Origin: ZC4RG29 sp035304385
Lineage (GTDB): Bacteria; Bacteroidota; Bacteroidia; Cytophagales; Cyclobacteriaceae
Direction of reading: 5' to 3'
Assembly: GCA_035304385.1 (NCBI GenBank)
Contig: DATGQD010000065.1
Coordinates: 124,001-188,000 of the forward strand
Length of the DNA: 64,000 nt
The position numbers and the translations under genes are program-made. The notes under the pieces were generated by a model. That model saw only the letters and a list, made by a program, of their open reading frames with translations. It did not search any database and had not been told where the DNA came from. Position 1 is the stretch's first letter. The number at the start of each line of letters is the position of its first letter. Shown here in pieces: positions 8,269 to 17,767 of this stretch.

Positions 8269-10091
8269 TAGTACAGAAATTGCCCTTTCAACACATAATC
8301 CTCAATGATGGGCCTTTGTGTTTCGCCCAGCAGGTACTTCTCAATCATCAGGCTCGCGATGGAAGCGGCCGCACGCGCTCCCTGGCCGGCACTTTCCACA
8401 TAGACGGAGACGGCGATTTTAGGATCGTCCTTCGGAGCAAAGGCTATGAACACCGAGTGGTCGGGGAGCGGATCGTTTTGAACCGTGCCCGTCTTACCGC
8501 AAACTACGATGTCGCGGAGTCTCGCGCGGTATTGACCCGTTCCCTGCGAAACCACGCGCTCCATCGCCTCGACCGCTACTTCAAAATGTTTCGGGTCGAT
8601 GGTGGTATAATGCTTTTCCTGAAAACGCGGAAGGGGGAGTCCCGATTTCCCGACCGACTTCACGAGGTGAGGCGTGTAGTAAAAGCCGCGATTGGCAATA
8701 ATTGCCGCAAAGTTCGCCATCTGCAGGGGAACTACCAGGTTTTCGCCTTCGCCGATGGCGATGGAATAAATATTGGAGAACTTCCACGGCCGTCCGCGAT
8801 ACGCACGATCATAGTACGCGGGGCTGGGTACCAATCCGCCCTTCTCGTTGGGAAGGTCTATTCCCAGCGGACTGCCGAGCCCAAAACTCCGAATGTGCTT
8901 GTCCCATTCCGCGAGGCCTATGCGTGTATCTTCGAAGGGATCGCTGGAAATGCCCTTATTAAGCATTCGGCGCAATACATTGTAGAAGTATGGATTGCAC
9001 GAGTGGGTGATGGCGCCCCTCAGGTCTTCATTGGTGTGACTGCCGTGGCAGCCGATGATGCTACGATTGCACTGTATGCGTGTTTCGGGGGTGAGGACGC
9101 CTTCCTGAAGTGCCACCATCGCCTGAGCGATCTTGAAAATCGAGCCCGGCCGGTATTGGGCCATGAGCGGGCGATTAAAAAGCGGCTTGTTGGTGTCGTT
9201 GCTGATCAGCAAAAAGTTCGAGCTGTAGTTTCTGCCTGTCAGCATGGACGGATCATAGGACGGACCGGAGACCATGGCAAGGATTTCACCCGTGCCCGGT
9301 TCGATGGCGATGATGCTTCCTGATTTCCCGTTCATCAGGAAGGTGCCATACTCCTGTAGATCGAGGTCGATAGTGGTGGTGAGATCCTGGCCGGGCACAG
9401 AAAGCGTGTCGTAGCGTCCGTTCTTGTACGGTCCCTTGATAATTCCGTCTTTGTTTCGAAGCAGGTAGCGAACCCCACGGGTACCCCTGAGGTAATTTTC
9501 ATAATACGCCTCAAGGCCGCTCTGGCCGATATAGTCGCCCTGCCTGTAGAAATTGGTGGTATCGTTGGTGAGCTGGTTCCGGGTGATCTCGCTAACATAG
9601 CCCACTGCGTTGGCGACGGCCGACGAGGCGTAGGCCCTGGTAGTCCGGGCCTGGATATAAAAGCCTTCAAATTCGTCGATGTGGTCCTGGATCTTGGCGA
9701 AGTCTCGGTTCGACAGCTGCTTAATGAAAGGTGTGGGCTGGAGCTCCGAAGCACGTTTGTTCCGTATGTCGGTATACAGCTGATCAAACTGCTGGCGGAG
9801 TTGCTCCGGGGTGATGTCGAACACATGACAAAAACGAGCCGTGTCGAGGTAGTGGACTTCCTTAAGTATGATCAGCAGGTCGTACTCAGGGCTGTTGTAT
9901 ACCATGAGTTTCCCGTTGCGATCAGTGATAAGTCCCCGGACGGGGTAGAGAATTTCCTTGCGGATGGCGTTGGTGTCGGCGAGGTCAGCGTAACTCCGGT
10001 CGATGACCTGGATAACGAATAGCTTCAAAAGGAAGATGACTGCTACCAGTACAAAGACGATCTGAATAATTTCCTTTCTTCCTTCGTTCAT
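8268..10091 (-). CDS. mrdA: Penicillin-binding protein 2 (elongasome transpeptidase)
   Basis: A 607-residue class B PBP that crosslinks peptidoglycan during side-wall growth. One N-terminal membrane anchor is followed by the dimerisation domain and the transpeptidase domain. The active-site motifs are SIFK (Ser at ~317), SCN (~364) and KTG (~533, in CGKTGTVQ). The ATG at 10091 overlaps the mreD stop by four bases (ATGA). The upstream extension of the frame to 10172 lies inside mreD and was rejected. Order and overlaps place it in one transcript with mreBCD and rodA. Confidence 0.96.
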   Translation of the reverse strand: MNEGRKEIIQIVFVLVAVIFLLKLFVIQVIDRSYADLADTNAIRKEILYPVRGLITDRNGKLMVYNSPEYDLLIILKEVHYLDTARFCHVFDITPEQLRQQFDQLYTDIRNKRASELQPTPFIKQLSNRDFAKIQDHIDEFEGFYIQARTTRAYASSAVANAVGYVSEITRNQLTNDTTNFYRQGDYIGQSGLEAYYENYLRGTRGVRYLLRNKDGIIKGPYKNGRYDTLSVPGQDLTTTIDLDLQEYGTFLMNGKSGSIIAIEPGTGEILAMVSGPSYDPSMLTGRNYSSNFLLISNDTNKPLFNRPLMAQYRPGSIFKIAQAMVALQEGVLTPETRIQCNRSIIGCHGSHTNEDLRGAITHSCNPYFYNVLRRMLNKGISSDPFEDTRIGLAEWDKHIRSFGLGSPLGIDLPNEKGGLVPSPAYYDRAYRGRPWKFSNIYSIAIGEGENLVVPLQMANFAAIIANRGFYYTPHLVKSVGKSGLPLPRFQEKHYTTIDPKHFEVAVEAMERVVSQGTGQYRARLRDIVVCGKTGTVQNDPLPDHSVFIAFAPKDDPKIAVSVYVESAGQGARAAASIASLMIEKYLLGETQRPIIEDYVLKGQFLY

Positions 10092-10603
10092 AGCCGCCTC
10101 TTTTCGCCGAACATAAACTGGAAAATGACAATGATCAGGACGGTTAGCAGTGAACTTGCCAGGGCTTTCCACAAAGTAAACCAGAAGAGCTGGAAGCCCC
10201 CCGCCTCAATAAAAAATAGTACGGCGTGATGCAAAAATACTAAGGGCATCAGGTATATCAAAAACCACTGAACACCGTTCATCGACAAAACCGGCACTGC
10301 ATTGGAATCATATCCGCCCTGAGGCGTAATCAGGTTCAGCCAATAGTTTCTCAGGTACATAATCAGGACGGACGCCATCGCATGCATGCCGAGACTATCG
10401 TAAAAGATATCAATGGTGAATCCCATGATAAAGCCCAGCCCCATGAGCACGATAGGATTAACTTCGACGGGCAACAGGAGCAGGTAGGCGACGTACACAA
10501 AGCAAAAGGCTGTGTGAAACAGGACGACATGCTTCATCACGACTACCTGAAGGGCCAGGTACAGGAAGAAGGAAAAAATATGTCGTATACCGAGTCTGCT
10601 CAT
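10088..10603 (-). CDS. mreD: Rod shape-determining protein MreD
   Basis: A 171-residue protein with about five to six hydrophobic helices and no catalytic motif, as expected of MreD, an inner-membrane scaffold of the elongasome. The segment GLGFIMGFTIDIFYDSLGMHA is typical of Bacteroidota MreD. Its start overlaps the mreC stop by four bases and its end overlaps the mrdA start by four bases. Confidence 0.9.
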   Translation of the reverse strand: MSRLGIRHIFSFFLYLALQVVVMKHVVLFHTAFCFVYVAYLLLLPVEVNPIVLMGLGFIMGFTIDIFYDSLGMHAMASVLIMYLRNYWLNLITPQGGYDSNAVPVLSMNGVQWFLIYLMPLVFLHHAVLFFIEAGGFQLFWFTLWKALASSLLTVLIIVIFQFMFGEKRRL

Positions 10604-11439
10604 CGTTCCTCTTCGAGAAAGGGTAATTCCAGCGAATCCTGTTCAGCTTTCAGATAACTCTTCACAACCGCTACGTACGACAGCCGCTGAAAATCCTGCG
10701 ACAGCCTCACCTTGAGTTCGTAAAAAGGATCGGCATCGTTGAGGGTGATATGTTCAATGGTGCCGATCATGATCCCTTCGGGAAACACCGCGTTGTATCC
10801 TGAAGTCACAATGGTGTCGCCGACTACAGGGCGGACGTGGCGGGGTATATAGTTGAGGTCTATGAACAGCGGATCCATGCCGTCCCACTGCACGGTACCG
10901 AAATGTCCAGTGCGCTTTATCATCGCCGAGGTCATCACATCGACGTTCAGCATCGAGATGACGACACTATAATGTTCAGAGGTGGCTTTGATCTTTCCGA
11001 CGGCACCGGAGTTACCGATGACCGCCATGCCCTCCTCGATGCCCGATGCGGATCCCTTGTCAATGGTGATAAAGTTGATCACCCGGTCGACCGAATTGTT
11101 GACGACTTTGGCACTTACATACTCGAAGCGGTTAATGACGGTGGTGTCGGCATCGCCTTGCGCGCGCAATGAATAGAGCATTTGAGTGTGGCGTTCAAGT
11201 GCGGTCCGAAGGTCAGCATTCTCCCGGGCGAGCACCTCGTTGGTTTTCCGAAGCGAAAAGTATTCGCCGACGCCGTGCGAAAAGCCATTAATGGCGGCAA
11301 CGAGGCTGTTGGAAGAGTTAAAAAACTGGGCGCTTTGATAATGGTTGCTGGAGACGATAAGCCACCCGCAGATGACTTCTAGCAACAGGAACGTGAAGAA
11401 GGCACGGTTCTCGTAAAAGAATAAAAATAACCGCTCCAT
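10600..11439 (-). CDS. mreC: Rod shape-determining protein MreC
   Basis: A 279-residue protein with an N-terminal membrane helix (residues ~10-30). A coiled-coil segment (~65-95, LRKTNEVLARENADLRTALE) and the beta-barrel MreC domain follow (VINFITIDKGSASGIEEGMAV, IGTIEHITLND). MreC links MreB and PBP2 on the periplasmic side and activates the synthase pair. The gene begins four bases after mreB ends and overlaps mreD. Confidence 0.94.
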   Translation of the reverse strand: MERLFLFFYENRAFFTFLLLEVICGWLIVSSNHYQSAQFFNSSNSLVAAINGFSHGVGEYFSLRKTNEVLARENADLRTALERHTQMLYSLRAQGDADTTVINRFEYVSAKVVNNSVDRVINFITIDKGSASGIEEGMAVIGNSGAVGKIKATSEHYSVVISMLNVDVMTSAMIKRTGHFGTVQWDGMDPLFIDLNYIPRHVRPVVGDTIVTSGYNAVFPEGIMIGTIEHITLNDADPFYELKVRLSQDFQRLSYVAVVKSYLKAEQDSLELPFLEEER

Positions 11440-11443
11440 CCTT

Positions 11444-12469
11444 TCATGTCATCAGGACTGCTCTGAAACTTTCAAGGTTCTTGAGTGCCATGCCGGTACC
11501 ACGAACCACGGCGCGGAGCGGATCATCGGCGACATGAATGGGTAATTTAGTCTTAAGAGCGAGCCGCTTGTCCAGCCCGCGCAATAACGCTCCGCCTCCC
11601 GTCAGGTAAATGCCGCGTTCGTAAATGTCGGCTGACAGCTCAGGGGGTGAGGTTTCCAGTGCCTTCAAAACGGCCTCCTCCAGTTTGGAAACCGATTTAT
11701 CGAGGGCAAAGGCAACCTCCGAATAGGATATTTTGATGGTCTTTGGAATTCCTGTCATCAGATCGCGTCCCCGGATTTCGTAATCCTCGGGAGCGTCGTC
11801 AAGTTCGGTGAGGGCTGACCCCACCTCGATCTTCACCTTTTCGGCAGACCGCTCGCCGATCAGCAGGTTGTGCTGGCGGCGCATGTAATCGAGAATATCA
11901 CGGTTGAAGGTGTCGCCCGCCACGCGGATGGATTGATCGCAAACAATGCCCGACAAGGCGATAACGGCAATATCCGTTGTTCCACCACCGATATCCACGA
12001 TCATGTTTCCGATGGGCATTTCGATGTCGATGCCGATTCCCACGGCAGCCGCTATCGGTTCATGGATCATGTACACCTCCTTGGCGCCGGCGTGCTCAGC
12101 CGAGTCGCGCACAGCGCGCTTCTCGACTTCGGTGATCCCGGAGGGAATACAAATGATCATCCGGTGCGAAGGAGGGAAGAGACGCTTCCCCGTATCGATC
12201 ATTTTGATCAGGCCGCGGATCATCATTTCCGCCGCATGGAAATCGGCGATGACCCCCTCCTTCAGGGGTCGTATGGTTTTGATATTTTCGTGAGTTTTTT
12301 CATGCATCTGCATGGCCTCCCTCCCGATGGCGAGCACCTTGTTAGTGGTTTTGTCTATGGCAATGATGGAGGGTTCGTCTACGACAATCTTATCCTTATA
12401 GATAATAAGGGTGTTGGCAGTGCCAAGGTCTATGGCAATGTCGCTGGTGAAAAAATCAAAAAATCCCAT
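11444..12469 (-). CDS. mreB: Actin-like cell-shape protein MreB
   Basis: A 341-residue actin-family ATPase. The phosphate-1 loop is near the N-terminus (IAIDLGTANTLIIYKDK), phosphate-2 is IVDIGGGTTDIAVI, and the adenosine motif is GIYLTGGGALLRGLD. It forms membrane-bound filaments that orient side-wall synthesis, implying a rod-shaped cell. A 170-base gap separates it from purH. I found no clear promoter there, so the operon may start at purH. Confidence 0.97.
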   Translation of the reverse strand: MGFFDFFTSDIAIDLGTANTLIIYKDKIVVDEPSIIAIDKTTNKVLAIGREAMQMHEKTHENIKTIRPLKEGVIADFHAAEMMIRGLIKMIDTGKRLFPPSHRMIICIPSGITEVEKRAVRDSAEHAGAKEVYMIHEPIAAAVGIGIDIEMPIGNMIVDIGGGTTDIAVIALSGIVCDQSIRVAGDTFNRDILDYMRRQHNLLIGERSAEKVKIEVGSALTELDDAPEDYEIRGRDLMTGIPKTIKISYSEVAFALDKSVSKLEEAVLKALETSPPELSADIYERGIYLTGGGALLRGLDKRLALKTKLPIHVADDPLRAVVRGTGMALKNLESFRAVLMT

Positions 12470-12639
12470 GTATTCAGTATGCGATAAGGTTTTGAAAAAT
12501 GCCCGCCTGCCTGGGGGTAACGGTCCGCAATACGGCTAAAATTGCACTCAATTTACCAAATTATTGTTTCAGCGTTCAAAAATGTAAGTTTTTTGCCCAT
12601 TTACATGAGCCGTACCGTCGAACGACATGTTCCGTCTTT

Positions 12640-14163
12640 TCAATGACGGAAGTGGCGGATGCCTGTAAACACCATCGCCATGTCGTGCGCATCGCAGAAG
12701 GCAATCGAGTCCTTATCCTTAACTGAGCCGCCCGGCTGAATGACCGCGGTGATCCCCGCCTTCCACGCCAGCTCAACACAATCGGGAAATGGGAAGAAAG
12801 CGTCGGAAGCCATTACCGCTCCCTTCAGATCGAACCCAAAAGCCCCCGCCTTGTCAATGGCCTGCTTCAGCGCGTCGACCCGGGAGGTCTGGCCTGTGCC
12901 GCTGGCCAGCATCTGGCCGTCGTTCGCGAGTACAATAGTATTCGACTTCGTGTGCTTGCAGATCTTCGAGGCAAACAGCAAGGCTTTAACCTCGGCATCG
13001 GAGGGTCGGCGCTGCGTGACTGTCGTGAGGTCGTCGGCACTATCGGTTTTCAGGTCGGCATCCTGTTCAATGACGCCGCCGAGCAAGCTCCGGAATTGCT
13101 TTTTCGATTCGGGGAACGACTTCAGCCGGAGGAGTATCCGGTTCTTTTTCGACTGGAGAAGCTCCAGGGCGTCCGGTTCAAAATCAGGAGCGACGAGAAT
13201 TTCAAAGAACAGCGAGTTCATCTCCGCTGCCGCGGCCGCGTCTACGGTTTGGTTGGTCACCAGGACACCACCGAACGCCGACAGCGTGTCGGCCTGAAAA
13301 GCTTTGAGGTAGGCTTCCTTCACAGTTGGCGCCGTTGCTGCGCCGCAGGCATTGGTGTGCTTTACGATAACAAACGCCGTATCCTCGCGGAATTCCCGAA
13401 GCAACCCAAGGGCCGCGTCAATATCGACAAGGTTATTATAAGAGAGTTCCTTTCCGTTCAGCTGTTCGAACAAGGCATCGAGATTGCCGTAGAAGGCCGC
13501 CTGCTGGTGCGGGTTCTCGCCGTAGCGGAGCGGTCGTGCCGGACTGACCGATTTCCTGAACACGGGCAATTGCTCATTCGTGTTGAAATAGTCGAAGATC
13601 GCTGTGTCGTACTCTGCGGTGATATCGAACGCCATCGCGGCAAACCGCCGCCGGTCTTCAAGATCGGTGGCGCACTGTTTCGACTGAAGCAGGGCGAGGA
13701 GTTCCTCATACTGGGTGCGCGACGATACAATGAGCACATCCTGGTAGTTCTTGGCGGCCGCACGAATGAGGGATATTCCGCCGATATCGATTTTTTCTAT
13801 GACCTCGGCCTCCGATTTGCCCGCTGCCACGGTTTCAACAAACGGATACAGGTCGACAATCACAAGGTCAATAGGGGTGACGTTAAACTGGCTCGCTTCC
13901 TCTTCGTGTAGCTTGTCGCCCCTGCGATACAGTATTCCTCCAAATATGGCGGGATGAAGTGTTTTTACGCGGCCGCCAAAGATGGAGGGATATCCGGTGA
14001 GGGATTCAACGGGGGTGACAGGGTGCCCCAGTCCTTCGATGAACGCCTGAGTTCCTCCGGTTGAAATAAAGGTTGCCCCGCGTCGGGCAAGTTCCCCGAT
14101 GATGGGCTCGAGGTTCTCCTTGTAAAAAACAGAAACCAGTACCCGGGAGATTTTTCTTGTCAT
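12640..14163 (-). CDS. purH: Bifunctional AICAR transformylase / IMP cyclohydrolase
   Basis: A 507-residue enzyme for the last two steps of purine synthesis (AICAR to FAICAR to IMP). The N-terminal MGS-like cyclohydrolase domain shows ISTGGTQAFIEG and GRVKTLHPAIFGGILYRR. The C-terminal transformylase shows VIVKHTNACGAA with the catalytic Lys-His pair, and PGGSVKDKDSIAFCDAH. It is full length. It precedes the mre operon, a common Bacteroidota arrangement, behind the promoter at 14183-14212. Confidence 0.97.
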   Translation of the reverse strand: MTRKISRVLVSVFYKENLEPIIGELARRGATFISTGGTQAFIEGLGHPVTPVESLTGYPSIFGGRVKTLHPAIFGGILYRRGDKLHEEEASQFNVTPIDLVIVDLYPFVETVAAGKSEAEVIEKIDIGGISLIRAAAKNYQDVLIVSSRTQYEELLALLQSKQCATDLEDRRRFAAMAFDITAEYDTAIFDYFNTNEQLPVFRKSVSPARPLRYGENPHQQAAFYGNLDALFEQLNGKELSYNNLVDIDAALGLLREFREDTAFVIVKHTNACGAATAPTVKEAYLKAFQADTLSAFGGVLVTNQTVDAAAAAEMNSLFFEILVAPDFEPDALELLQSKKNRILLRLKSFPESKKQFRSLLGGVIEQDADLKTDSADDLTTVTQRRPSDAEVKALLFASKICKHTKSNTIVLANDGQMLASGTGQTSRVDALKQAIDKAGAFGFDLKGAVMASDAFFPFPDCVELAWKAGITAVIQPGGSVKDKDSIAFCDAHDMAMVFTGIRHFRH

Positions 14164-14182
14164 GGTGTGGGATTGAAAGCTG

Positions 14183-14212
14183 CAAAACTATCAAAAATGA
14201 GGCAGCGCTCAA
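14183..14212 (-). promoter_or_regulatory. Bacteroidota-type promoter upstream of purH-mre operon
   Basis: On the minus strand a TTG (14210-14212) is followed after 19 bases by TAGTTTTG (14183-14190). This fits the Bacteroidota -33/-7 consensus TTG-N19-TAnnTTTG. The purH ATG lies 20 bases beyond the -7 box. Confidence 0.6.
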
Positions 14213-14274
14213 GAAGGGTAAAAGGTTAGTCCGGAATTTTTAGATAATTTGATTCAGGTGCTTAGTTTTGGTTC

Positions 14275-14670
14275 ATGCGACTGTTTCTACAGATCAACAT
14301 TTGTGATTGGCAGGATCAGGGTTACGAGAGGCCCATGCTCCATCTCGCTTCCTCACTTGCCGATGACGTCGTCGGCACGGATGTCGACACACTTTCCGAA
14401 CCCCACGTGGTAGACCTCGTGAAAAAACTCGTCAGCCAGTCGCAGCACACCTTCCTGCTTGTGTACGCCAGGAACCCCGATCAACCGCTGAACCACGTCC
14501 TCTCCCTGTTTAGCCACCTCTTCGATTGCCAGGACAAGATCCATCTTGCTGTTTTCGCCGGAGAACACGCCACGGCCGAAAAACTATTGCGTACGCTTGA
14601 CGAGAAGTTCGTCAAGAACGACGAGGATGAGCTCATCCGGAAGATGGTAAAGCAGTTTGCGCGGGGATGA
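14275..14670 (+). CDS. Small hypothetical protein
   Basis: A 131-residue soluble protein without signal peptide or known motif. It has the look of an alpha/beta fold (HTFLLVYARN, KIHLAVFAGEHATAEKLLRTL) and ends in a charged helix. I cannot name a family. A TAGTTTTG box at 14263-14270 lies only five bases before the ATG, so the transcript may be nearly leaderless. It stands alone between divergent purH and the convergent amidase gene. Confidence 0.6.
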   Translation: MRLFLQINICDWQDQGYERPMLHLASSLADDVVGTDVDTLSEPHVVDLVKKLVSQSQHTFLLVYARNPDQPLNHVLSLFSHLFDCQDKIHLAVFAGEHATAEKLLRTLDEKFVKNDEDELIRKMVKQFARG

Positions 14671-14680
14671 CGCCTGGGCG

Positions 14681-15514
14681 TCAGCTCAAATCCTGAAGAT
14701 AACCCGTTTCGTAGGGCTCTAAATCGATGGAAAACTCGTCTGCATCAAGATAAGCGGGGAACTTATCGCGAAACGCCTGCAGGGAGTTTGCGTTCAGACC
14801 GATGGTCTTGCTCGTGTCGACGCTTTCCAGGGTAAATATGGGTTCGCCCTTAGGACTCACCACTGAGGAGTGGCCGTTGTATTCGATCCGGTTGCCATCC
14901 GTCCCCACACGGTTCACGCCCGCCACGTAGCAGAGATTTTCGATGGCCCGCGCCCTCAGCAGCGTATCCCACGCCTCGATACGGGCGGTGGGCCAGTTGG
15001 CCACGCACACCAGGAGATCGTAGGCCAGTTTCTTCGACGCATGATCGTAGCGGTTTCTCGACCATACGGGGAAACGCAGGTCGTAGCATACGATCGGACA
15101 TATCCGCCATCCTTTCCAGGTTCCTACCAAAAGGCTCTCTCCCGCGCTGTAGGTCTTCTGTTCCTCGGCCATCCTGAAGAGATGGCGCTTGTCGTACGTG
15201 CGGAAATTTCCACCGGGTTCCATCCACAGCAGTCGGTTATAAAACCGATCCCGAACATTGCAGATAAAGCTTCCCAACATGAGCGCACCGGTCTGATCGG
15301 CCATCTGCCGCATCCATTTTGTGGTGCGCATATTCATCATTTCCGCCAGACGGGGAGCAGACATTGTAAAGCCGGTCGTGAACATCTCAGGGAGGATGAT
15401 AATATCGGTGGAGCCGCCAATGCTCCAGATTTTTTCCTCGAACGTGGCCAGGTTCGCCCCAATATCCTCCCAGTGAAGATCAGATTGTATGATTGTGATG
15501 TTCAGATCCGTCAT
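14681..15514 (-). CDS. Omega-amidase (nitrilase family, YafV-like)
   Basis: A 277-residue carbon-nitrogen hydrolase with the catalytic triad visible: Glu43 (LPEMFTTGF), Lys109 (YDKRHLF) and Cys143 (CYDLRFP). The LPEMFTTGFTM and NWPTARIEAWDTLL motifs are those of YafV/Nit2-type omega-amidases, which hydrolyse 2-oxoglutaramate or 2-oxosuccinamate. It lies 34 bases downstream of a methionine/glutamine-type aminotransferase that would produce such products, which supports the assignment. The start at 15514 (MTDLNITIIQ) replaces a longer frame that overlaps the aminotransferase. Confidence 0.88.
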   Translation of the reverse strand: MTDLNITIIQSDLHWEDIGANLATFEEKIWSIGGSTDIIILPEMFTTGFTMSAPRLAEMMNMRTTKWMRQMADQTGALMLGSFICNVRDRFYNRLLWMEPGGNFRTYDKRHLFRMAEEQKTYSAGESLLVGTWKGWRICPIVCYDLRFPVWSRNRYDHASKKLAYDLLVCVANWPTARIEAWDTLLRARAIENLCYVAGVNRVGTDGNRIEYNGHSSVVSPKGEPIFTLESVDTSKTIGLNANSLQAFRDKFPAYLDADEFSIDLEPYETGYLQDLS

Positions 15515-15548
15515 AATTCCGGCGCAAATAAAGGAAATGCGGGGAAGT

Positions 15549-16691
15549 CTACAAGGTTCGTAAAATCCTGCCCGCTTCTTCCAACGTTTCGTCCTTCTTG
15601 GCAAAACAAAACCGGAGCAGCTGCTGGTTCAGTTGTTGTTCATAAAAGACCGATACGGGAATACAGGCAACCTTGTGCTTCTGTGTCATTTCCACAGCCA
15701 TATCCATTTCGGACTTATCTGACAAGGCACGGTAAGATACGAGCTGAAAGTACGTGCCGCGGCTGGGGATGGGTTCAAAAGATGATCCGCGGAGTTGCTC
15801 CAGGAACAAGTCGCGCTTTTTCTGGTAGAAGGATCCGATGTTGTCATAGTGGTCGGCATCCTTCAGATATTCCGACAACGCTTTTTGTATGGCTGTGTTA
15901 ATGCTGAAGGTAATAAACTGGTGTGTCCTTCGGATCTCATTGGTGAGATGCGGCGGCGCCACGGTATACCCCACCTTCCATCCTGTGGCGTGAAAGGTCT
16001 TTCCGAATGAGAAGACAGCGATGCTCTGTGATCGGAGCCCTGGGTAATGCAATATCCCCTCGTGTCTTTCATCGTCAAAGATGATGCGTTCGTAGGCCTC
16101 GTCACTTAGTACAATCAACCCATGCTTGAGGGCGATCCGCTCAAGCTCGCGCAGGTCGCCGGGGGTGTAGGTCATCCCCGTAGGGTTGTGCGGTGTGTTG
16201 ATCATGATCATCCGCGTTTTGGGCGTGATCGACTTTTCGACCAGGTCCCAGTCGATGGCAAAGTCGGGTGGCCGGAGCGTAATCCGCACAGGGCGGCCTC
16301 CACAGAGTTGCACTGCGGGGTCGTACGCGTCGTATGAGGGATCGAAAATGATTACTTCCTCTCCAGGGTGTACGAAGGCAGCGATGGATGAAAACAGCGC
16401 CTCCGTCGCTCCGGCGGTGATCGTAATTTCCTTTTCCGGGTCCGGATCATAACCGTAGGTCCGGTTTACGACCGCGGCCACGGCGTCCAGCAGTTCCGGC
16501 AGTCCGGCCATGGGGGCGTACTGATTATAGCCCTCATCCATGTAGCGGCTTACCAGCCCGGTAAGTTTCTTATCGACAGGAAAGTCAGGGAAGCCCTGCG
16601 AGAGGTTGATGGCGCCGCAGTCTGCCGCCATGCGTGACATGACCGTAAAGATTGTCGTTCCGACGTCGGGCAGCTTTGAGCGAATGTCCAT
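15549..16691 (-). CDS. Methionine/kynurenine-type class I aminotransferase (YbdL-like)
   Basis: A 380-residue PLP enzyme of the KAT/YbdL branch. The N-terminus (SKLPDVGTTIFTVMS, INLSQGFPDF) is diagnostic, ITAGATEALFSSI and NTPHNPTG are present, and the PLP lysine sits in SFGKTFHATGWKVGY. Members use methionine and other amino acids, often with glutamine or keto-methylthiobutyrate as partner. Together with the downstream omega-amidase this suggests a glutamine transaminase/omega-amidase route, as in methionine salvage. The specific substrates are inferred. A GTG at 16730 overlapping the def stop would add 13 residues; the ATG at 16691 fits the family better. Confidence 0.88.
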   Translation of the reverse strand: MDIRSKLPDVGTTIFTVMSRMAADCGAINLSQGFPDFPVDKKLTGLVSRYMDEGYNQYAPMAGLPELLDAVAAVVNRTYGYDPDPEKEITITAGATEALFSSIAAFVHPGEEVIIFDPSYDAYDPAVQLCGGRPVRITLRPPDFAIDWDLVEKSITPKTRMIMINTPHNPTGMTYTPGDLRELERIALKHGLIVLSDEAYERIIFDDERHEGILHYPGLRSQSIAVFSFGKTFHATGWKVGYTVAPPHLTNEIRRTHQFITFSINTAIQKALSEYLKDADHYDNIGSFYQKKRDLFLEQLRGSSFEPIPSRGTYFQLVSYRALSDKSEMDMAVEMTQKHKVACIPVSVFYEQQLNQQLLRFCFAKKDETLEEAGRILRTL

Positions 16692-16726
16692 AAATGCGGC
16701 GGTTCCGGCGTGGGCGTCCGTCCCGG

Positions 16727-17272
16727 TCACACTTTGTGTTTGATCCGGTATTCGGTGTCGACCTTCCCCCGGGAAATATCGGAAAGTTTACCTTTCAGGA
16801 GTCGCTTCTTCAGGGGCGTCAGATAGTCGATGAACAATTTGCCTTCAATGTGATCGTATTCGTGCTGGATGATGCGGGCTTTCACGCCGTCGAATTCCTC
16901 CTCGTGGAGGTTCCAGTCTTCGTCGTAATAACGGATGCGCAACTTTTCTTTTCGCGCGACAGGCTCCCGAATGTTCGGGATACTCAGACAGCCTTCTTCA
17001 AATTCCCAATCGTTTCCCTCTTCGTCCAGTATCTCGGGATTAACAAAAGCTTTTCTGAAATCCTCCAGGCCAGGCTCCTCCAAACTTGTGCCATCGACGA
17101 CAAAGAGGCGGATCGACTTACCAATTTGTGGCGCGGCCAGGCCAATGCCCTGGGCGTGCTCCATGGTTTCGAACATGTCGCGAACCAGTTCCTTCAGGTC
17201 CGTGCCCTGGGCGATTTCACTGGCAGGTTGCCGGAGCACCGGGTCTCCATATAATACAATAGGGTAGATCAT
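16727..17272 (-). CDS. def: Peptide deformylase
   Basis: A 181-residue iron-dependent hydrolase that removes the N-formyl group from new proteins. All three family motifs are present: GIGLAAPQIG (residues 42-51), EGCLSIP (metal ligand Cys95) and QHEYDHIEG (His137, Glu138, His141). The C-terminal extension rich in lysine and arginine is usual in Bacteroidota. It lies just upstream of the aminotransferase and 75 bases downstream of ruvX, on the same strand. Confidence 0.97.
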   Translation of the reverse strand: MIYPIVLYGDPVLRQPASEIAQGTDLKELVRDMFETMEHAQGIGLAAPQIGKSIRLFVVDGTSLEEPGLEDFRKAFVNPEILDEEGNDWEFEEGCLSIPNIREPVARKEKLRIRYYDEDWNLHEEEFDGVKARIIQHEYDHIEGKLFIDYLTPLKKRLLKGKLSDISRGKVDTEYRIKHKV

Positions 17273-17347
17273 GTACTTCTAGTCTTCTGGCAAAGGTAAC
17301 GCATATTCACAAAGATTAAATCCGGAGACCGAAGGAACCGTATGCCG

Positions 17348-17767
17348 TTATTTGCCATAGCCTGACTCCAGGAACCCCTGCAGGATAATGGTGGCGCTGA
17401 TCTTGTCGAGGTTTGCCTTCTGCCGCCGGTCTTTCTTTTTCATTCCCCCCTCGATCTGAGCATGCTTTGCCAGCGAACTGGTGAACCGCTCGTCGGCGAG
17501 GTGGATGGGCTTGCCAGGAAACGCCTGCTGCAACTGTTCGACAAATTTTCTAACCTGTGGGGCCACCGGTGAATCGGTATCGGACATCGTCCGGGGCATA
17601 CCGACAACAAACGCGTCGACTGGTTCTCTTGCCGCGTATGCCTTAAGAAAGGGCAGAACCTCCGTGGTCATCACCGTCTCCAGCGGCGTGGAGATTATGC
17701 GCAGCGGATCGGTCACTGCCAGGCCCGTCCGCTTGAGTCCATAGTCAATGCCGATCAAGCGTCCCAA
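17348..17767 (-). CDS. ruvX: Putative Holliday junction resolvase / pre-16S rRNA nuclease YqgF
   Basis: A 139-residue RNase H-fold protein. The conserved acidic residues are in IGIDYGLKRTGLAVTDP, FVVGMP and LADERFTSSLA. E. coli YqgF processes the 5' end of 16S rRNA, and the Holliday junction role is an older proposal. The start overlaps the end of the DHFR-like gene by 13 bases. The def gene follows. Confidence 0.92.
   Translation of the reverse strand: MGRLIGIDYGLKRTGLAVTDPLRIISTPLETVMTTEVLPFLKAYAAREPVDAFVVGMPRTMSDTDSPVAPQVRKFVEQLQQAFPGKPIHLADERFTSSLAKHAQIEGGMKKKDRRQKANLDKISATIILQGFLESGYGK

Noticed and set aside
8244..9323. 359-residue frame antisense to mrdA
   Set aside because: mrdA is intact with all active-site motifs; the antisense translation has no recognisable domain.
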